Assembly (NCBI GenBank): GCA_015501605.1
Contig: JADNRZ010000007.1
Span: 1,240,001-1,304,000, forward strand
From: Panaeolus papilionaceus
Taxonomy: Eukaryota; Basidiomycota; Agaricomycetes; Agaricales
DNA: 64,000 nt
Reading direction: 5' to 3'
This document shows positions 12,776-22,266 of the stretch, piece after piece (position 1 is the stretch's first letter; every line of letters begins with the position of its first letter). The notes under the pieces were generated by a model. The model saw only the letters and a list, made by a program, of their open reading frames with translations, was not told the origin of the DNA and ran no database searches. The translations under genes were made by a program, and so were the position numbers.

Positions 12776-14858
12776 CTATGTGCTCCCGCCGACTGTACGA
12801 CGCTCGATAAATTCCTTGATATTTGCGTGACCATCCATGGTACCAAAGAAACAACGTTTGACGGGGTCTTCCCAGAGGACAATATCCAGCCTTTTGGCGT
12901 AATCGAGCACGAATTCGTAGTCGGCCTGGGTGGCGAACATAGTGTATAGATAGCCTGCCAAGAATTGACAATTAGTCAAATTTATGAATGTATCTCGTAA
13001 GAGGGAAGTACCTGGTCGCGATTTGAGACGATTCCTCTCTAATTCCCAAAGCCTTATCTGATCCTGCACGGTCACGGGTAGCAGAGGGTTCTAGATGAAC
13101 AATTTTCAGAATGCACTAGATCGGTTTAGCGACGCTGAATGGGACACGCACGTTCTTCCTCATTTGGGCGTGTGCATGGGCCATGAGATAATTGATGATC
13201 TAGCAAAGGTGGAAAACAAGGGGCAGTAAGTGGACAGAACACCGACTGGCGAAGAATGGATCATATTACCTGATCGGCTGAAATTCCATTTATGAGCGCC
13301 TTCTTGACGCTGTCTCGTGTGATAGAACCAACAACAAGGTTAGGGAAACGATACTTTAGGGAGACGAAGAGGTTCAAAACGGCAATTTGCAGGGCGTTGT
13401 CTGCGTGCTGGGGTCAAAAGAATATTCGACTTAAAGACATAATCGCGAAGGGCTACCTGTGTATGCATAGAGACGGTAATTGGTTTCAAGGATAATAAAT
13501 CCTTCTTGTGGTCCGGAACCCGTCCCAGCTGACACAGGAAGAGGTGGGGCAGATGAGGTCAGAGTGGTGGAAAGTCTAGTGGGGCTGAAACGCCGTGATG
13601 AACCCTACAAGGAGAATAGGATCAGGTGGCGAAATCGAAGTAGAAATCAGTAAGAGCTACCGTGCGCTGCCAAATGAGACCATAATCACGTAGGTCTTCT
13701 AGCATAGCCTTCTGGGTACCACTAAGATTCTCGGTAGAGTATTCCTATCGTCGCTAGGTTAGATTGATTAAATTGACCGAGAAAAGAACCCAGAACACAC
13801 CTTGCCAAGCTCCATTGTTGAGAGCATGAAAATGAACCCCAGGACCTCGACCAGGTCCATTTGGCGCTCCTTGTTAGATGGTCAGTATAATGATATGAAA
13901 ACGCAGAATAGAAGGCCTTGCACAGACCTCTGCGAGACGCAAATATTGGAGCAACAACTCCCATAATTGGTCATGGGGTGACTGTAGAAGAAACTGGAAT
14001 CCAGCAGATGTGATTTTGAGAGGAGAACTACTGATGAAACAAACTTTTGAGAAGATGGAAGCAAGAATTCGAGACGAGTGATTTACTGTGATTTTGTCAT
14101 GAGGCCGCTTCGTTGCAAAAGAAAAAGAACCCCATGGGATGGGGTGGCTGGATGTTGGCCTGTTCCAGATGACACCATGTAGTGAAGAATTGTCTACACG
14201 AGCAGTGAGCGCGATTTCCGGACGAAGGACGACTGGAGTCTCACCTCCCATCTTTCCAGGGCAAATGAATCAAGGAATTCAAGATCGTTGGGTTGCCGTT
14301 TATCATTTGCTGGTACACCGAAGCTTCCACTTGAGCCACTGCAATGAATATTAATACCACGAGAAGAGTCGTTTTATAGAGAGCATGCGCTAACCCTCCA
14401 GTGATTGCCTGTCGAAAACTGGTTTTAAATGTGTTGTTGAGAGCGAGTTTTTGAGCGGGGTTCTGCAAAATGTGCAGACGGAATAATGTTGAAATTGCTT
14501 CATCGTATAACCTGATATAACTAAATATTAGCGCGCCGGTTAAAAGCTACTGGTTTTACAACGTCACTTTTTACCCTCGCGGTAAACCCAAGCAGCCATT
14601 GTCGTGGCGTTTATTACAGATTCAAGCCATAGGAGATTCATAATTATTTGTCTCTCCAAAGGCGCTAATAGTCTAGCAATAACGATGATTAAATGTTTTG
14701 ATATATTGCTTCATAGATATTCACCGAAAAATGGCGAGACATGATGAAGGTTTTTGGTATAATCTTGTCAGGGTATTCTGCGACTGCGACTGAAGAAAAG
14801 GCAGAAGCGAATGTGGTAAAGCTTGTCCGTCGTTGGCATTATTTGTCGCTGCAGGCAT
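12776..14858 (-). CDS. TFB2: TFIIH subunit Tfb2 / p52 (GTF2H4)
   Basis: Thirteen exons on the minus strand (14858-14725, 14672-14568, 14511-14395, 14338-14245, 14193-14087, 14030-13928, 13869-13801, 13744-13661, 13604-13457, 13400-13270, 13199-13152, 13090-13012, 12954-12776) give an uninterrupted 465-residue protein, the family's usual length. Diagnostic segments appear in the right order: NTLTRLYQKPSSCLAIFRLL, IIMNLLWLES, REGKKLYDEAISTL, NNTFKTSFRQAITGG, LKITSAGFQFLLQSPHDQLW, ERQMDLVEVLGFIFMLS, YGLIWQR, GFIILETNYRLYAYT, VVGSITRDSVKKALINGI, DQIRLWELERNRL and a C-terminal domain ending in a GHANIKEFI motif. In TFIIH, p52 anchors and stimulates the XPB/Ssl2 translocase and pairs with p8/Tfb5 through its C-terminal domain, acting in promoter opening and nucleotide excision repair in the nucleus. 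The start is the first methionine in frame, 14 residues before LPHSLLPFLQ. It is divergently paired with the gankyrin gene. Confidence 0.96.
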
Positions 14859-15130
14859 TAAATTCGCGTCCAAAGGAGTGTGAGTATTGAAATAGAAACA
14901 ATTATTGTGAAAGGATTACAAGTCCAAGAGCTTGAAATGAGTTTTAAGAGTCACAATAAAGACTTTGAAAGAGCTAACGACAAGAACGCAGTAGTTCAAG
15001 ATTACATAAGCAGCCCTCCTAATTTATTCACGTGATCGACGCGACGCGTAAGACCCGTCTCGGACAAGTCATGCTCAACATCAGATCTCTTTCCACAACT
15101 ATCATCTTCTATTCATCTACTAGTTTAAAT
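14859..15130. promoter_or_regulatory. Shared divergent promoter, TFB2 / gankyrin
   Basis: Only 272 bases separate the start codons of the minus-strand TFIIH subunit and the plus-strand proteasome chaperone, so both promoters must lie here or in the first introns. I see no TATA box in a convincing place. The segment near 15030-15060 is CG-rich (GATCGACGCGACGCGTAAGA) in an otherwise AT-leaning spacer, which could mark a regulatory site. Confidence 0.5.
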
Positions 15131-16489
15131 ATGTCTCGTCTATCTGTTCACTCTGCTGCTCAGAACAGTTGGTATTATTCGGTATTGTATTGATTAAACA
15201 ACTGAACATGTTTTGTAGATCAGTTGTCGCTAATTCGTACTCTGATTACGGAAGATCCCAAGCTTGTCAATGCGGTGGATGCGGTACGGTATATCGCTTC
15301 GAATGAGCTATAACTAACCTGAGCTTATTGAAGGACGAACGCACACCGCTTCACTGGGCTGCATCTTCTGGCTCAATTGACATTGCGCGGTTTCTGATTG
15401 ATCAGAAGGCCGAAGTCGACAAGGCGGACGGTTCGGGATGGACCCCTCTCCATATTGCTGGTAATGAATCGCATTGTATTCTTACCCAAGTTCTGGGACA
15501 TGCTGACTTCTGAGGTCCAGTTAGCGCAGGCCACGAGAATGTAGTCCAAGAACTAATTGGGGCTGGCGCAGACGTAAATAGGTAAGTTAATCATTGTAAT
15601 TTCCTCGACCTCACGCTTGAGCATGTTCGATAGAAAGAACGACAAAGGCATTACTCCTCTGTAAGTCATTTCTTCCTTAAATAGTATCTCCTAACGACGC
15701 GGATTCATGTAATCTCGATATCGTTAATCCTCCTGAACTCTTGCACCCCTCTGTGCATTCTTTTCGTCATGGACCGTGTCTAGACACTACGCAGCTTCAA
15801 AGTCTCGAATAGATGTAGGTTGTCAATTTGGCACATCACCTGTTGGAACGGGCCTTCTCAGACATTTGCTTTCTTAGATTGGCAGACTCTTGATTTCAAG
15901 AGGCGCAGATGTAAGTGTCACTCGAGTATAACGACAATATCTTCATGACCGAGGAGTTCTCACCTTGTGTCTCCTGTGGTTTCTCAAGACCAACGCCAGG
16001 GATAAGGCCAACCAACTGCCGCTGTTAGTCCTTGTTCTTTTGTTCGCCTCATGACCTTATCTTCGTTCCAGCCATCGAGCTGCTACGACGGGCTCCATTG
16101 GGTTCATCCGGATGCTGCTGGATTCGTCGAACCCTTCAAACAAGCTCCGCCTCAACACGGCGGACAGAGTCGGTGAGAATATATTTGGACAATCGTCTGT
16201 CGATCCGTCAGAGTTTTTATGACCGTTTATTACCGCTAATAGGGAACACTCCGTTGCATCTTGCAATGGACTCAGCCCATGCAGAGGCCGCCATTCTTCT
16301 TATCAATGCTGGAGCAGATCGGACTCGTGTATGCACCCCTCTACTTGTTATCGACTTTTACTATATCTCAATATTACGATCTAGGAGAACCTGGATGGAG
16401 AAACGCCAGAGAATGTTCCAGGAGTTGGTGGACAGGAGCAGAAGATGGCCCGTCAACATGTTATCGAACAATGTGGAAAACCGGAGTGA
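15131..16489 (+). CDS. NAS6: Gankyrin-type proteasome assembly chaperone (PSMD10/Nas6)
   Basis: Eleven exons (15131-15167, 15219-15283, 15334-15460, 15521-15581, 15634-15660, 15784-15814, 15878-15910, 15989-16023, 16072-16172, 16243-16328, 16385-16489) join in frame to 235 residues, against 226-228 for human and yeast homologues. The product is a chain of ankyrin repeats with the usual TPLHxAA cores: RTPLHWAASSGSIDIARFLI, WTPLHIAVSAGHENVVQELI, ITPLHYAASKSRIDIGRLLI, LPLHRAATTGSIGFIRMLL and NTPLHLAMDSAHAEAAILLI. The number, order and spacing of repeats, and the C-terminal segment with GETPENVPG, match gankyrin rather than a generic ankyrin protein. Gankyrin/Nas6 binds the C-terminal domain of the Rpt3 ATPase and chaperones assembly of the 19S proteasome base. 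Several exons are very short (27-37 bases). A decayed copy of exon 2 and its intron lies at 19916-19994. Confidence 0.93.
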
Positions 16490-17279
16490 GCTCCGGATAC
16501 TCTACGGGACTTTGTGGCTGAATTGCGGAGAAACTGGGATCCTTCCTTGTATGACTAACGAATGGCGAATAAATTAAGCTGAGACGAGTCGGGATGAGCT
16601 CAAACGATGCAATGGAAGGAGTGTGAGAACGGCGACTACATGTGCACCGGAGTGGAGAATCATAACTCGTCTGAGTCACGCCAACTTGACTGCGCTTACT
16701 CTCGATCCAGAGCCATATGACAGCATTTTATGGCAAGATCACTGGTTTATGCAAATTGAACAGGGATGGTGTGTCGTTTTGTATGTCATAAATGGTTTTC
16801 CAAAGGTCTGAGTGACTGAAGCCCCCATACGTTGGGGCCAGGGTCGATGAGACATGGGACAAGATACCGTCCACGCTCCCGCAAACAATTGAATTTTCGA
16901 AACTCAACTAAGCGCCCAAGTTTTTGGTGCAGATAAGACATTTTCAGAGAACCTCGATCTGGGCCCAATGCCCGTTTCCAACAACGTTATTGACATGTCG
17001 TTATATAGCTCAATCCAGCCATTAATCACCCAAGGGACCACCATGAATCGGCGCTGAACGACCAAGATCAGCAACCGAACAAAGGGTCTGAATTTTAAAA
17101 CTTGAAGACTGTTTGCCAGGAGCCAGGGACAGCGGAACGCATGTTTCTACCCCATTGCGTGCTTGTATATCTAGCGAAGCGCCGAAGGGACTGAAAATCA
17201 GAACCAATAGAAGGGGTCAAATCAATCTTCACGACCGCGCGAGTGCGATTCGCCTCGAGAAGCAGTGCTCGAATGAGAG
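16490..17279. other. 3' flank of gankyrin, no gene seen
   Basis: No reading frame here has a recognisable product. The stretch runs from the gankyrin stop codon to the left edge of the first copy of a direct repeat. Confidence 0.45.
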
Positions 17280-17740
17280 CTGGGCAGCGCGGCGACCTCG
17301 CCCGCTCGTGACTGTATTATTCTGTTCCCTTGTCTGTCATAACACATTTGATTATTCAATGGGGATACAGCACATGGCATGGACATGTCATAGAAAGTTT
17401 ATATGAGACGAATGAACGTCTAAACCCTCGGAGGGCCTCAAACCACCCTGTGGTAGCAATATGTGTGCAACACAAGTATCGAAGATAGAAATACGGCCAC
17501 GATCGAACGGGAAGCACTGAAGTTTGGATTTCAGAGTCAGAAATGGGAATGGACCAAAGACAACGAAATGACGGAGATTAATTGCTTGCCATTACATATG
17601 TCTTGAGGTGGATCCTCCGGGATTGAATACGCGCGATGACAAGGCCAGTGTTTTCTGTGGCTTGAACTCGAAACCTCGAGGGTGGTTCGTCACTTACATA
17701 AGTTTAGGTTTTAGTGGAGTAGTCGGGAGTGTCCGACAGC
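17280..17740 (+). repeat. Direct repeat, copy 1
   Basis: About 460 bases align over nearly their whole length with 19998-20550 in the same orientation. Shared blocks include CGGAGGGCCTCAAACCACCC, TGTGGTAGCAAT, GATCGAACGGGAAGCACTGA in one spelling or with one change, and GGGATTGAATACG. The first half differs from copy 2 mostly by C/T and G/A changes. Copy 1 lacks an internal segment of roughly 90 bases that copy 2 has between GTGGCTTGA and CGAACTCGAA. It ends at a short inverted sequence, GTCGGGAGTGTCCGAC, before TTTGTCTTAG. It carries no long reading frame. The nature of the repeat (solo LTR, MITE or segmental duplication) cannot be decided from two copies. Confidence 0.85.
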
Positions 17741-18162
17741 GTTTGTCTTAGTCTGAGACCTGTAGTCACATAACAGTAGGTGATCACAGGTATCACAGAA
17801 CAACCCTCAGTCGAACTCTGCCTCTGTCTCTGCCTCTGCATTCAACTCTCAGCGCCTTCTCATTTTCTGTTCTCAAGTGCGTTGCTTGGCCAATTTTCCA
17901 TCTCCTCGTGTAGTACTTGACGTCTCCTGTATTTTCCTTCTTATCTGGCTATCCCGTCGCCTACCAGAGAAATTGTCATGGTTATCCCTTTTGTTATACA
18001 AAAAAACTAATCTACAAGTGAGGCCTTCAGCTTTCCTATTATCTCTCTTAGTTTCTGATCTAGGGTTTCCCAGTGACTTCTAATTCTCCCCTCGACATCC
18101 ACCCCAACTTCCTTGAGCAGTGCCTTAACACATCAAACAGTGATGTTGAATCCTCGATAACA

Positions 18163-19899
18163 ATGTCTCTCTCTGCAAAGCTAGACATCTACGGGAACGG
18201 TTATACCGAGAAGGAAATCATAGGATCTGACCGGTCCCGCCTCACTAAATACTACCCTGCGGCATACATGGACTTCTATGGCATGCCCAGTAACCCTCCA
18301 TGCGTGTACAAGTCGGGCCCAGCCTGGAGAGAAGGCACAGGCCCGGAAGCATATCCTATCGCTCGCTCGATGCGACCGGTATATGACCATCCCATTGCTG
18401 AACAATGGGAGGATATCGGAGAGAGCATATATGCGCTCCTCGACTCCCAAAATGTTAGGTGGACTTCGATGGACCCTGTCGGTTTTGCAGAAGAGGGGGT
18501 TGAAAAGCCATTCTGCTCACTCCTTATCTGGATCGGGGTCTATCCCAAGTCTCTCTCCTACGATGCTGCCGTGGCTGCGGCTGAGGCCATCAAGAAGATC
18601 CTCACTCAGGCTGGCTTCCCCGAGATTGAAGTCGCGTTCCGTGAGTCGGTCGTCACCCGCTCTGTAGCACGGGGTCCCAAGTTGCTCCCCTTCGACACTC
18701 GCGACCCCATCACCATCCATGAAGTCGTCAAGCCCTTCACGCCCACGCTCGGTCTCTCCATAGCAACGCTAAATATGCCGTACTATGAAGGCACAGGCGC
18801 CCTATACTTCTGCGTCAGCAGCACCAACAAGCGCACAGTTCTTCTCACTGCTGCCCACATCGCACATCCTCCCGCATCTGCCGAAATCGACATTTCGGAT
18901 AGGCACAACAGGAAGGCCGAGAAGATCATCGCACTCGGAAGTGGTGGCTTTGCCAAAGCTATCATGGGCATACTGGGTGCAGTTGGCAATCTCGCTAGAT
19001 CGATGGACATCTGGAATGACGCTATTGCCACTAAGTTTCCCAAACCTGCCGAGGGTGAGGAAGAGGATGAAGAAATAACTAAAGAGCGCCAGAAGTACCT
19101 GGACCTGGTGGACAAGGCAAAGAAGAAAATCGAGAAGCTAGATAAGCTTTACTGCAATATCGCCAGGTTTAGGGTGATTCCAGAGCAGCGCATCATCGGT
19201 TCTGTCCTCCATGTCGAACCCATCACCGTCAGCGATGGACCCCACAAGTTCACCCGCGACTGGGCGCTGGTCGAACTCGACCCAGAAATGATCGATTGGG
19301 ACTCTTTTGAGGGCAACAAGGTCTATATTGGTACGTTTTATATTGCTAGCCACAGTATCGTATTGCGGCTTTAGCTAACTATTATATTGATCCTCGCAGG
19401 CGGGAACCTCTCACAAGAAGACTTCTGTGCAATCATGTTCCCCAGACCTGAGGACCGGGCTGACTGTATTTATCCGTGCGACGGTCTCCTCCAGGCCAAT
19501 GGCATTGTGAAGGACGAGGATATGCGCTCTCCCCAGCAGCTCGACGCCGACGGCGAGAAATGTCTCCACGTGGTGAAGAACGGTCTGGCTACGGGCACCA
19601 CCGTTGGTCGCGTCAATGGGCTGCACTCGTTTACTCGTGTCCGCACTGAAAGCGGCATCAATGAGACATCTCTCGAGGTAGCTGTCCTACCATTCAACAA
19701 CAAGAGGGGCGCCTTCTCCGCCCCTGGAGATTCTGGCGCCATCGTTCTTGAGAGAGGCGGTGGCATCGTCGGCATGATCACCAGCGGTAGCGGCACGACT
19801 GAAGATGTTGACATCACCTATGTGACCCCGTACTGGTGGCTTGATGAGCAGATCGAGAAGGTCCTTCCCGACTGCTACCTCTACGACGTCGTCCAGTAG
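18163..19899 (+). CDS. Chymotrypsin-fold (S1-like) peptidase domain protein
   Basis: Two exons (18163-19330 and 19400-19899; donor GTACGT, acceptor CTCGCAG) give 555 residues. A trypsin-like triad can be read in order: His232 in VLLTAAHIAHP, Asp366 in TRDWALVELD and Ser501 in APGDSGAIVLE. The GDSG motif and the following hydrophobic strand, GGIVGMITSG, are typical of the S1 fold. The insert between His and Asp is long (about 130 residues) and holds an acidic then Lys-rich coiled segment (EGEEEDEEITKERQKYLDLV). There is no signal peptide or membrane segment, so the protein is probably intracellular. The N-terminal 200 residues match nothing I can name, though the whole architecture recurs in Agaricomycete genomes as an uncharacterised family. 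The start is the first in-frame ATG; the frame is open upstream without another ATG. Substrate and role are unknown. The gene lies between two copies of a direct repeat. Confidence 0.8.
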
Positions 19900-19915
19900 A
19901 TGGTGAGCTTGACAC

Positions 19916-19994
19916 GGTATTCTGATTACGGAGATTTTAAACTCATCAATGCAGTGGATGTAGTACGATGTATCGTTTCGAGTGAGCTATAATT
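19916..19994 (+). pseudogene. Decayed fragment of gankyrin exon 2 and intron 2
   Basis: Over about 80 bases this segment aligns with 15237-15320 of the gankyrin gene: the end of exon 2, the donor site and the first part of intron 2. Shared stretches include TCTGATTACGG, TCAATGC, GTGGATG, TATCG, TTCGA and TGAGCTATAA. The differences are almost all transitions (C to T or G to A, with a few in the opposite direction) plus one deleted A that destroys the frame. It starts just after the stop codon of the peptidase-like gene and runs directly into repeat copy 2. It is too short to be functional. Confidence 0.75.
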
Positions 19995-19997
19995 GAC

Positions 19998-20550
19998 TGG
20001 GTAGCGCGGTGACCCGTCCGCTCGCGACTGCATTATTCTATTTCCTTGTTTATTATAATTCCTTTGATTATTCAATGATGATACAGCAAATAGCATGGAC
20101 ATATCATAGAAAGTTTATATGAGACGAATAAAACATCTAAACCCTCGGAGGGCCTCAAACCACCCTGTGGTAGCAATGTGTGTGCAACACAAGTCTCGAA
20201 GATAGAAATCCGGCCACAATCGAACGGGAAGCACTGAAGCTTGAATTTCAGGGCCAGAAATGGGTAATGGATGGAAGACAACGAAAGACGGAGATGAATC
20301 ATTACATATGTTTTGAGATAGATGTTCCGGGATTGAATACGGGCGATGACAAGGACATTGGTTTCTGTGGCTTGATAGTCCTTCGTACAATATGGCAGGG
20401 ACGGTACTTCACCTTTGTTCAACGAGATACAATTATGCCCCTTTGTGGATCGAACTCGAAGCCTCGAGGGTGGTTCGTTACTTACATAATTTTAGGTTTT
20501 AAACTGCGGTGGAGGTTCCCGACGGAGGAGGCAGTCGGGAGTACCCGACA
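19998..20550 (+). repeat. Direct repeat, copy 2
   Basis: This is the second copy of the repeat at 17280-17740, same orientation, about 550 bases. It begins at the shared TGGG(T/C)AGCGCGG and ends at GTCGGGAGTACCCGACAGCG, which contains a 6-base inverted repeat. It has an internal segment missing from copy 1 (about 20370-20450). Immediately to its left is the gankyrin fragment, which copy 1 does not have. A 161-codon frame crossing it is interrupted in copy 1 and is not credited as a gene. Confidence 0.85.
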
Positions 20551-22014
20551 GCGATTCTTCCAAGTTTTCTTCCTTTTCGCCTCGGCCAGCGCTTCATCCC
20601 CATTCACAAGCATCACCCTGCTCGGTTATTGGATTTCTCAAGTCACAGTTGCTTTTCTTTGCTAATATACATATATCGAAGACGAGTAGTGGCAAATTCC
20701 ACAGGGTACACGCATTCTTGAACTGGTGCTTGTCATCTGTTGGTCTTCTTAAAAAGAGGCAGAACTGCCTTCTGTGTTTCGTGCTGTTTTTTTGGCTATT
20801 TCAAATACCTGTGAGACGTCTATGCTCCGCGGAAAAAGGCATTTTTGTGGATGACTTCAGGAATTACTGGAGTCTCATTGGGGCTATCTTTCTGGATTCT
20901 CACCTTGCTTCCTCGTTCCTAGAGCTCAAAAGTAGAGAAGAACGGATCCAAAAGGCGCGCAAGACAGTTTAGGAAGGACTGCAGGTCAATTTCAGGCTCG
21001 ACGGCGACTTTTTGTTTACTCGATAAGAGACTTGTCTATCACCTCCATACTCGGTTTTCAGACAGGTCTACCATCTCTACGTGCCATGTCACTTTTCCAT
21101 TTCACCCTCATTTCTGACCCTTTCGAATCCTAAAAAGCTGCGTATTCTGTCCCACAAGTCCATGCTGGGACTCCCCACGACAGGTGAGCAATCTTGATGG
21201 CTTCATTACCGAGCACGTCGAAATCCTGAGGATCTCATTCATTTTCACAGATCAACCCTCGGATCGTTGAACTACGAACCCCCCCTCAGGCTCGTGAGGC
21301 GCTGGCATGAGACCCTTGACTTGTGTCTGTTCTATATGCTTGTGCCCTTGAATACTCGTCATCGAAGGGCATCCTACACATGCCATTTCCGAAAGGGATT
21401 TATGACTTGCATTTCGTCTAAACAAGACATTCGCTGAACGAAAATTACCGAGGGCGCCCGTTTTCCCTCGAAGCGAACCCTTGACACCTCATCGACCAAT
21501 TTTATCACACCTTGCATCAGGACCATCTATTACACGTCAAGTTGTTTTATTTTTAATAAGCGAGGCCTTCGAGTCGCGAGTGCTGTGAACCTTTGACTTG
21601 ACGAAGGGAAACATTGGTCTGTGAGTTTCGACGACAAAGCTGTGTAAATCTACAGGGTTTATTACTTTGTAAGTTTAAAGCACCACAACTCATCAGAGCC
21701 TTTACTTTTTATAGATTTTCTATCGTTTCAGTTGTGGAGATGAAACAGCCTTCGTGGGCTTGGTCCCCACCGCAACATTGAGCATCTGATGGGCATCAAA
21801 AACCCAAATAGGATCAAACATTGCGCGGCTTCGGTGGACATATATAAACGTGGCCATCATGGATATGTTTCCCTTAAGCTAGTCTTCACCTCCTCTGCAC
21901 ACCCACGAGCTCGGTCTTGTGTCTTAAGCCCCGTCAACGCTACATTCTTCCAGGCGAAGAACATCCATCAGCATCTACATCGGCCCCAACCAAGTCAATT
22001 CAACTTTCGACAAT
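20551..22014. other. Intergenic; upstream region of small secreted protein gene
   Basis: No gene was recognised between the repeat and the small secreted protein gene. The last 180 bases contain a TATATAAA box (21841) and a pyrimidine-rich leader, which belong to the downstream gene. Confidence 0.45.
21841..21848 (+). promoter_or_regulatory. TATA box of small secreted protein gene
   Basis: TATATAAA lies 174 bases before the ATG at 22015, implying an untranslated leader of roughly 140 bases. Confidence 0.5.
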
Positions 22015-22266
22015 ATGCGTTTCACCTTCGCTGCCGTTTCCCTTGCTGCCGCCGTCGCCATCACCAGCGCTGCCGTTGTCCCGCGATCAGTCATGGTCCA
22101 GGACTCTGGGATTGAAGCCCGCTACTACCGTGACCCGGTCTATGTTCGTGAGCCCGCTCCATCGCCCGCAACTGGCCGTGTTATCGTTGAACGAGTCATC
22201 TACGAGCGAGAGATCCCTGAACCGGTTGTTCAGCGAAGACGCCATGCTCGGGAATTCAGGTCTTGA
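22015..22266 (+). CDS. Small secreted protein
   Basis: An 83-residue intronless frame starts MRFTFAAVSLAAAVAITSAA, a clear signal peptide with cleavage expected near residue 20. The mature part is short and Arg/Glu/Tyr-rich, includes YYRDPVYVREPAPSPATGR, and ends with a strongly basic tail containing RRRHAR, which holds sites fit for Kex2-type processing. There are no cysteines after the signal peptide, so it is not a hydrophobin or a cysteine-rich effector. A TATA box and pyrimidine-rich leader upstream support transcription. No family was recognised. It may be a secreted peptide precursor or a structural wall peptide; that is speculation. Confidence 0.65.
   Translation: MRFTFAAVSLAAAVAITSAAVVPRSVMVQDSGIEARYYRDPVYVREPAPSPATGRVIVERVIYEREIPEPVVQRRRHAREFRS

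Noticed and set aside
18181..19817. Several minus-strand frames of 70-115 codons across the peptidase-like gene
   Set aside because: They are shadows of the plus-strand gene with no start context or homology.
20180..20665. 161-codon plus-strand frame crossing repeat copy 2
   Set aside because: Repeat copy 1 carries indels that break the same frame, and the translation resembles nothing known.
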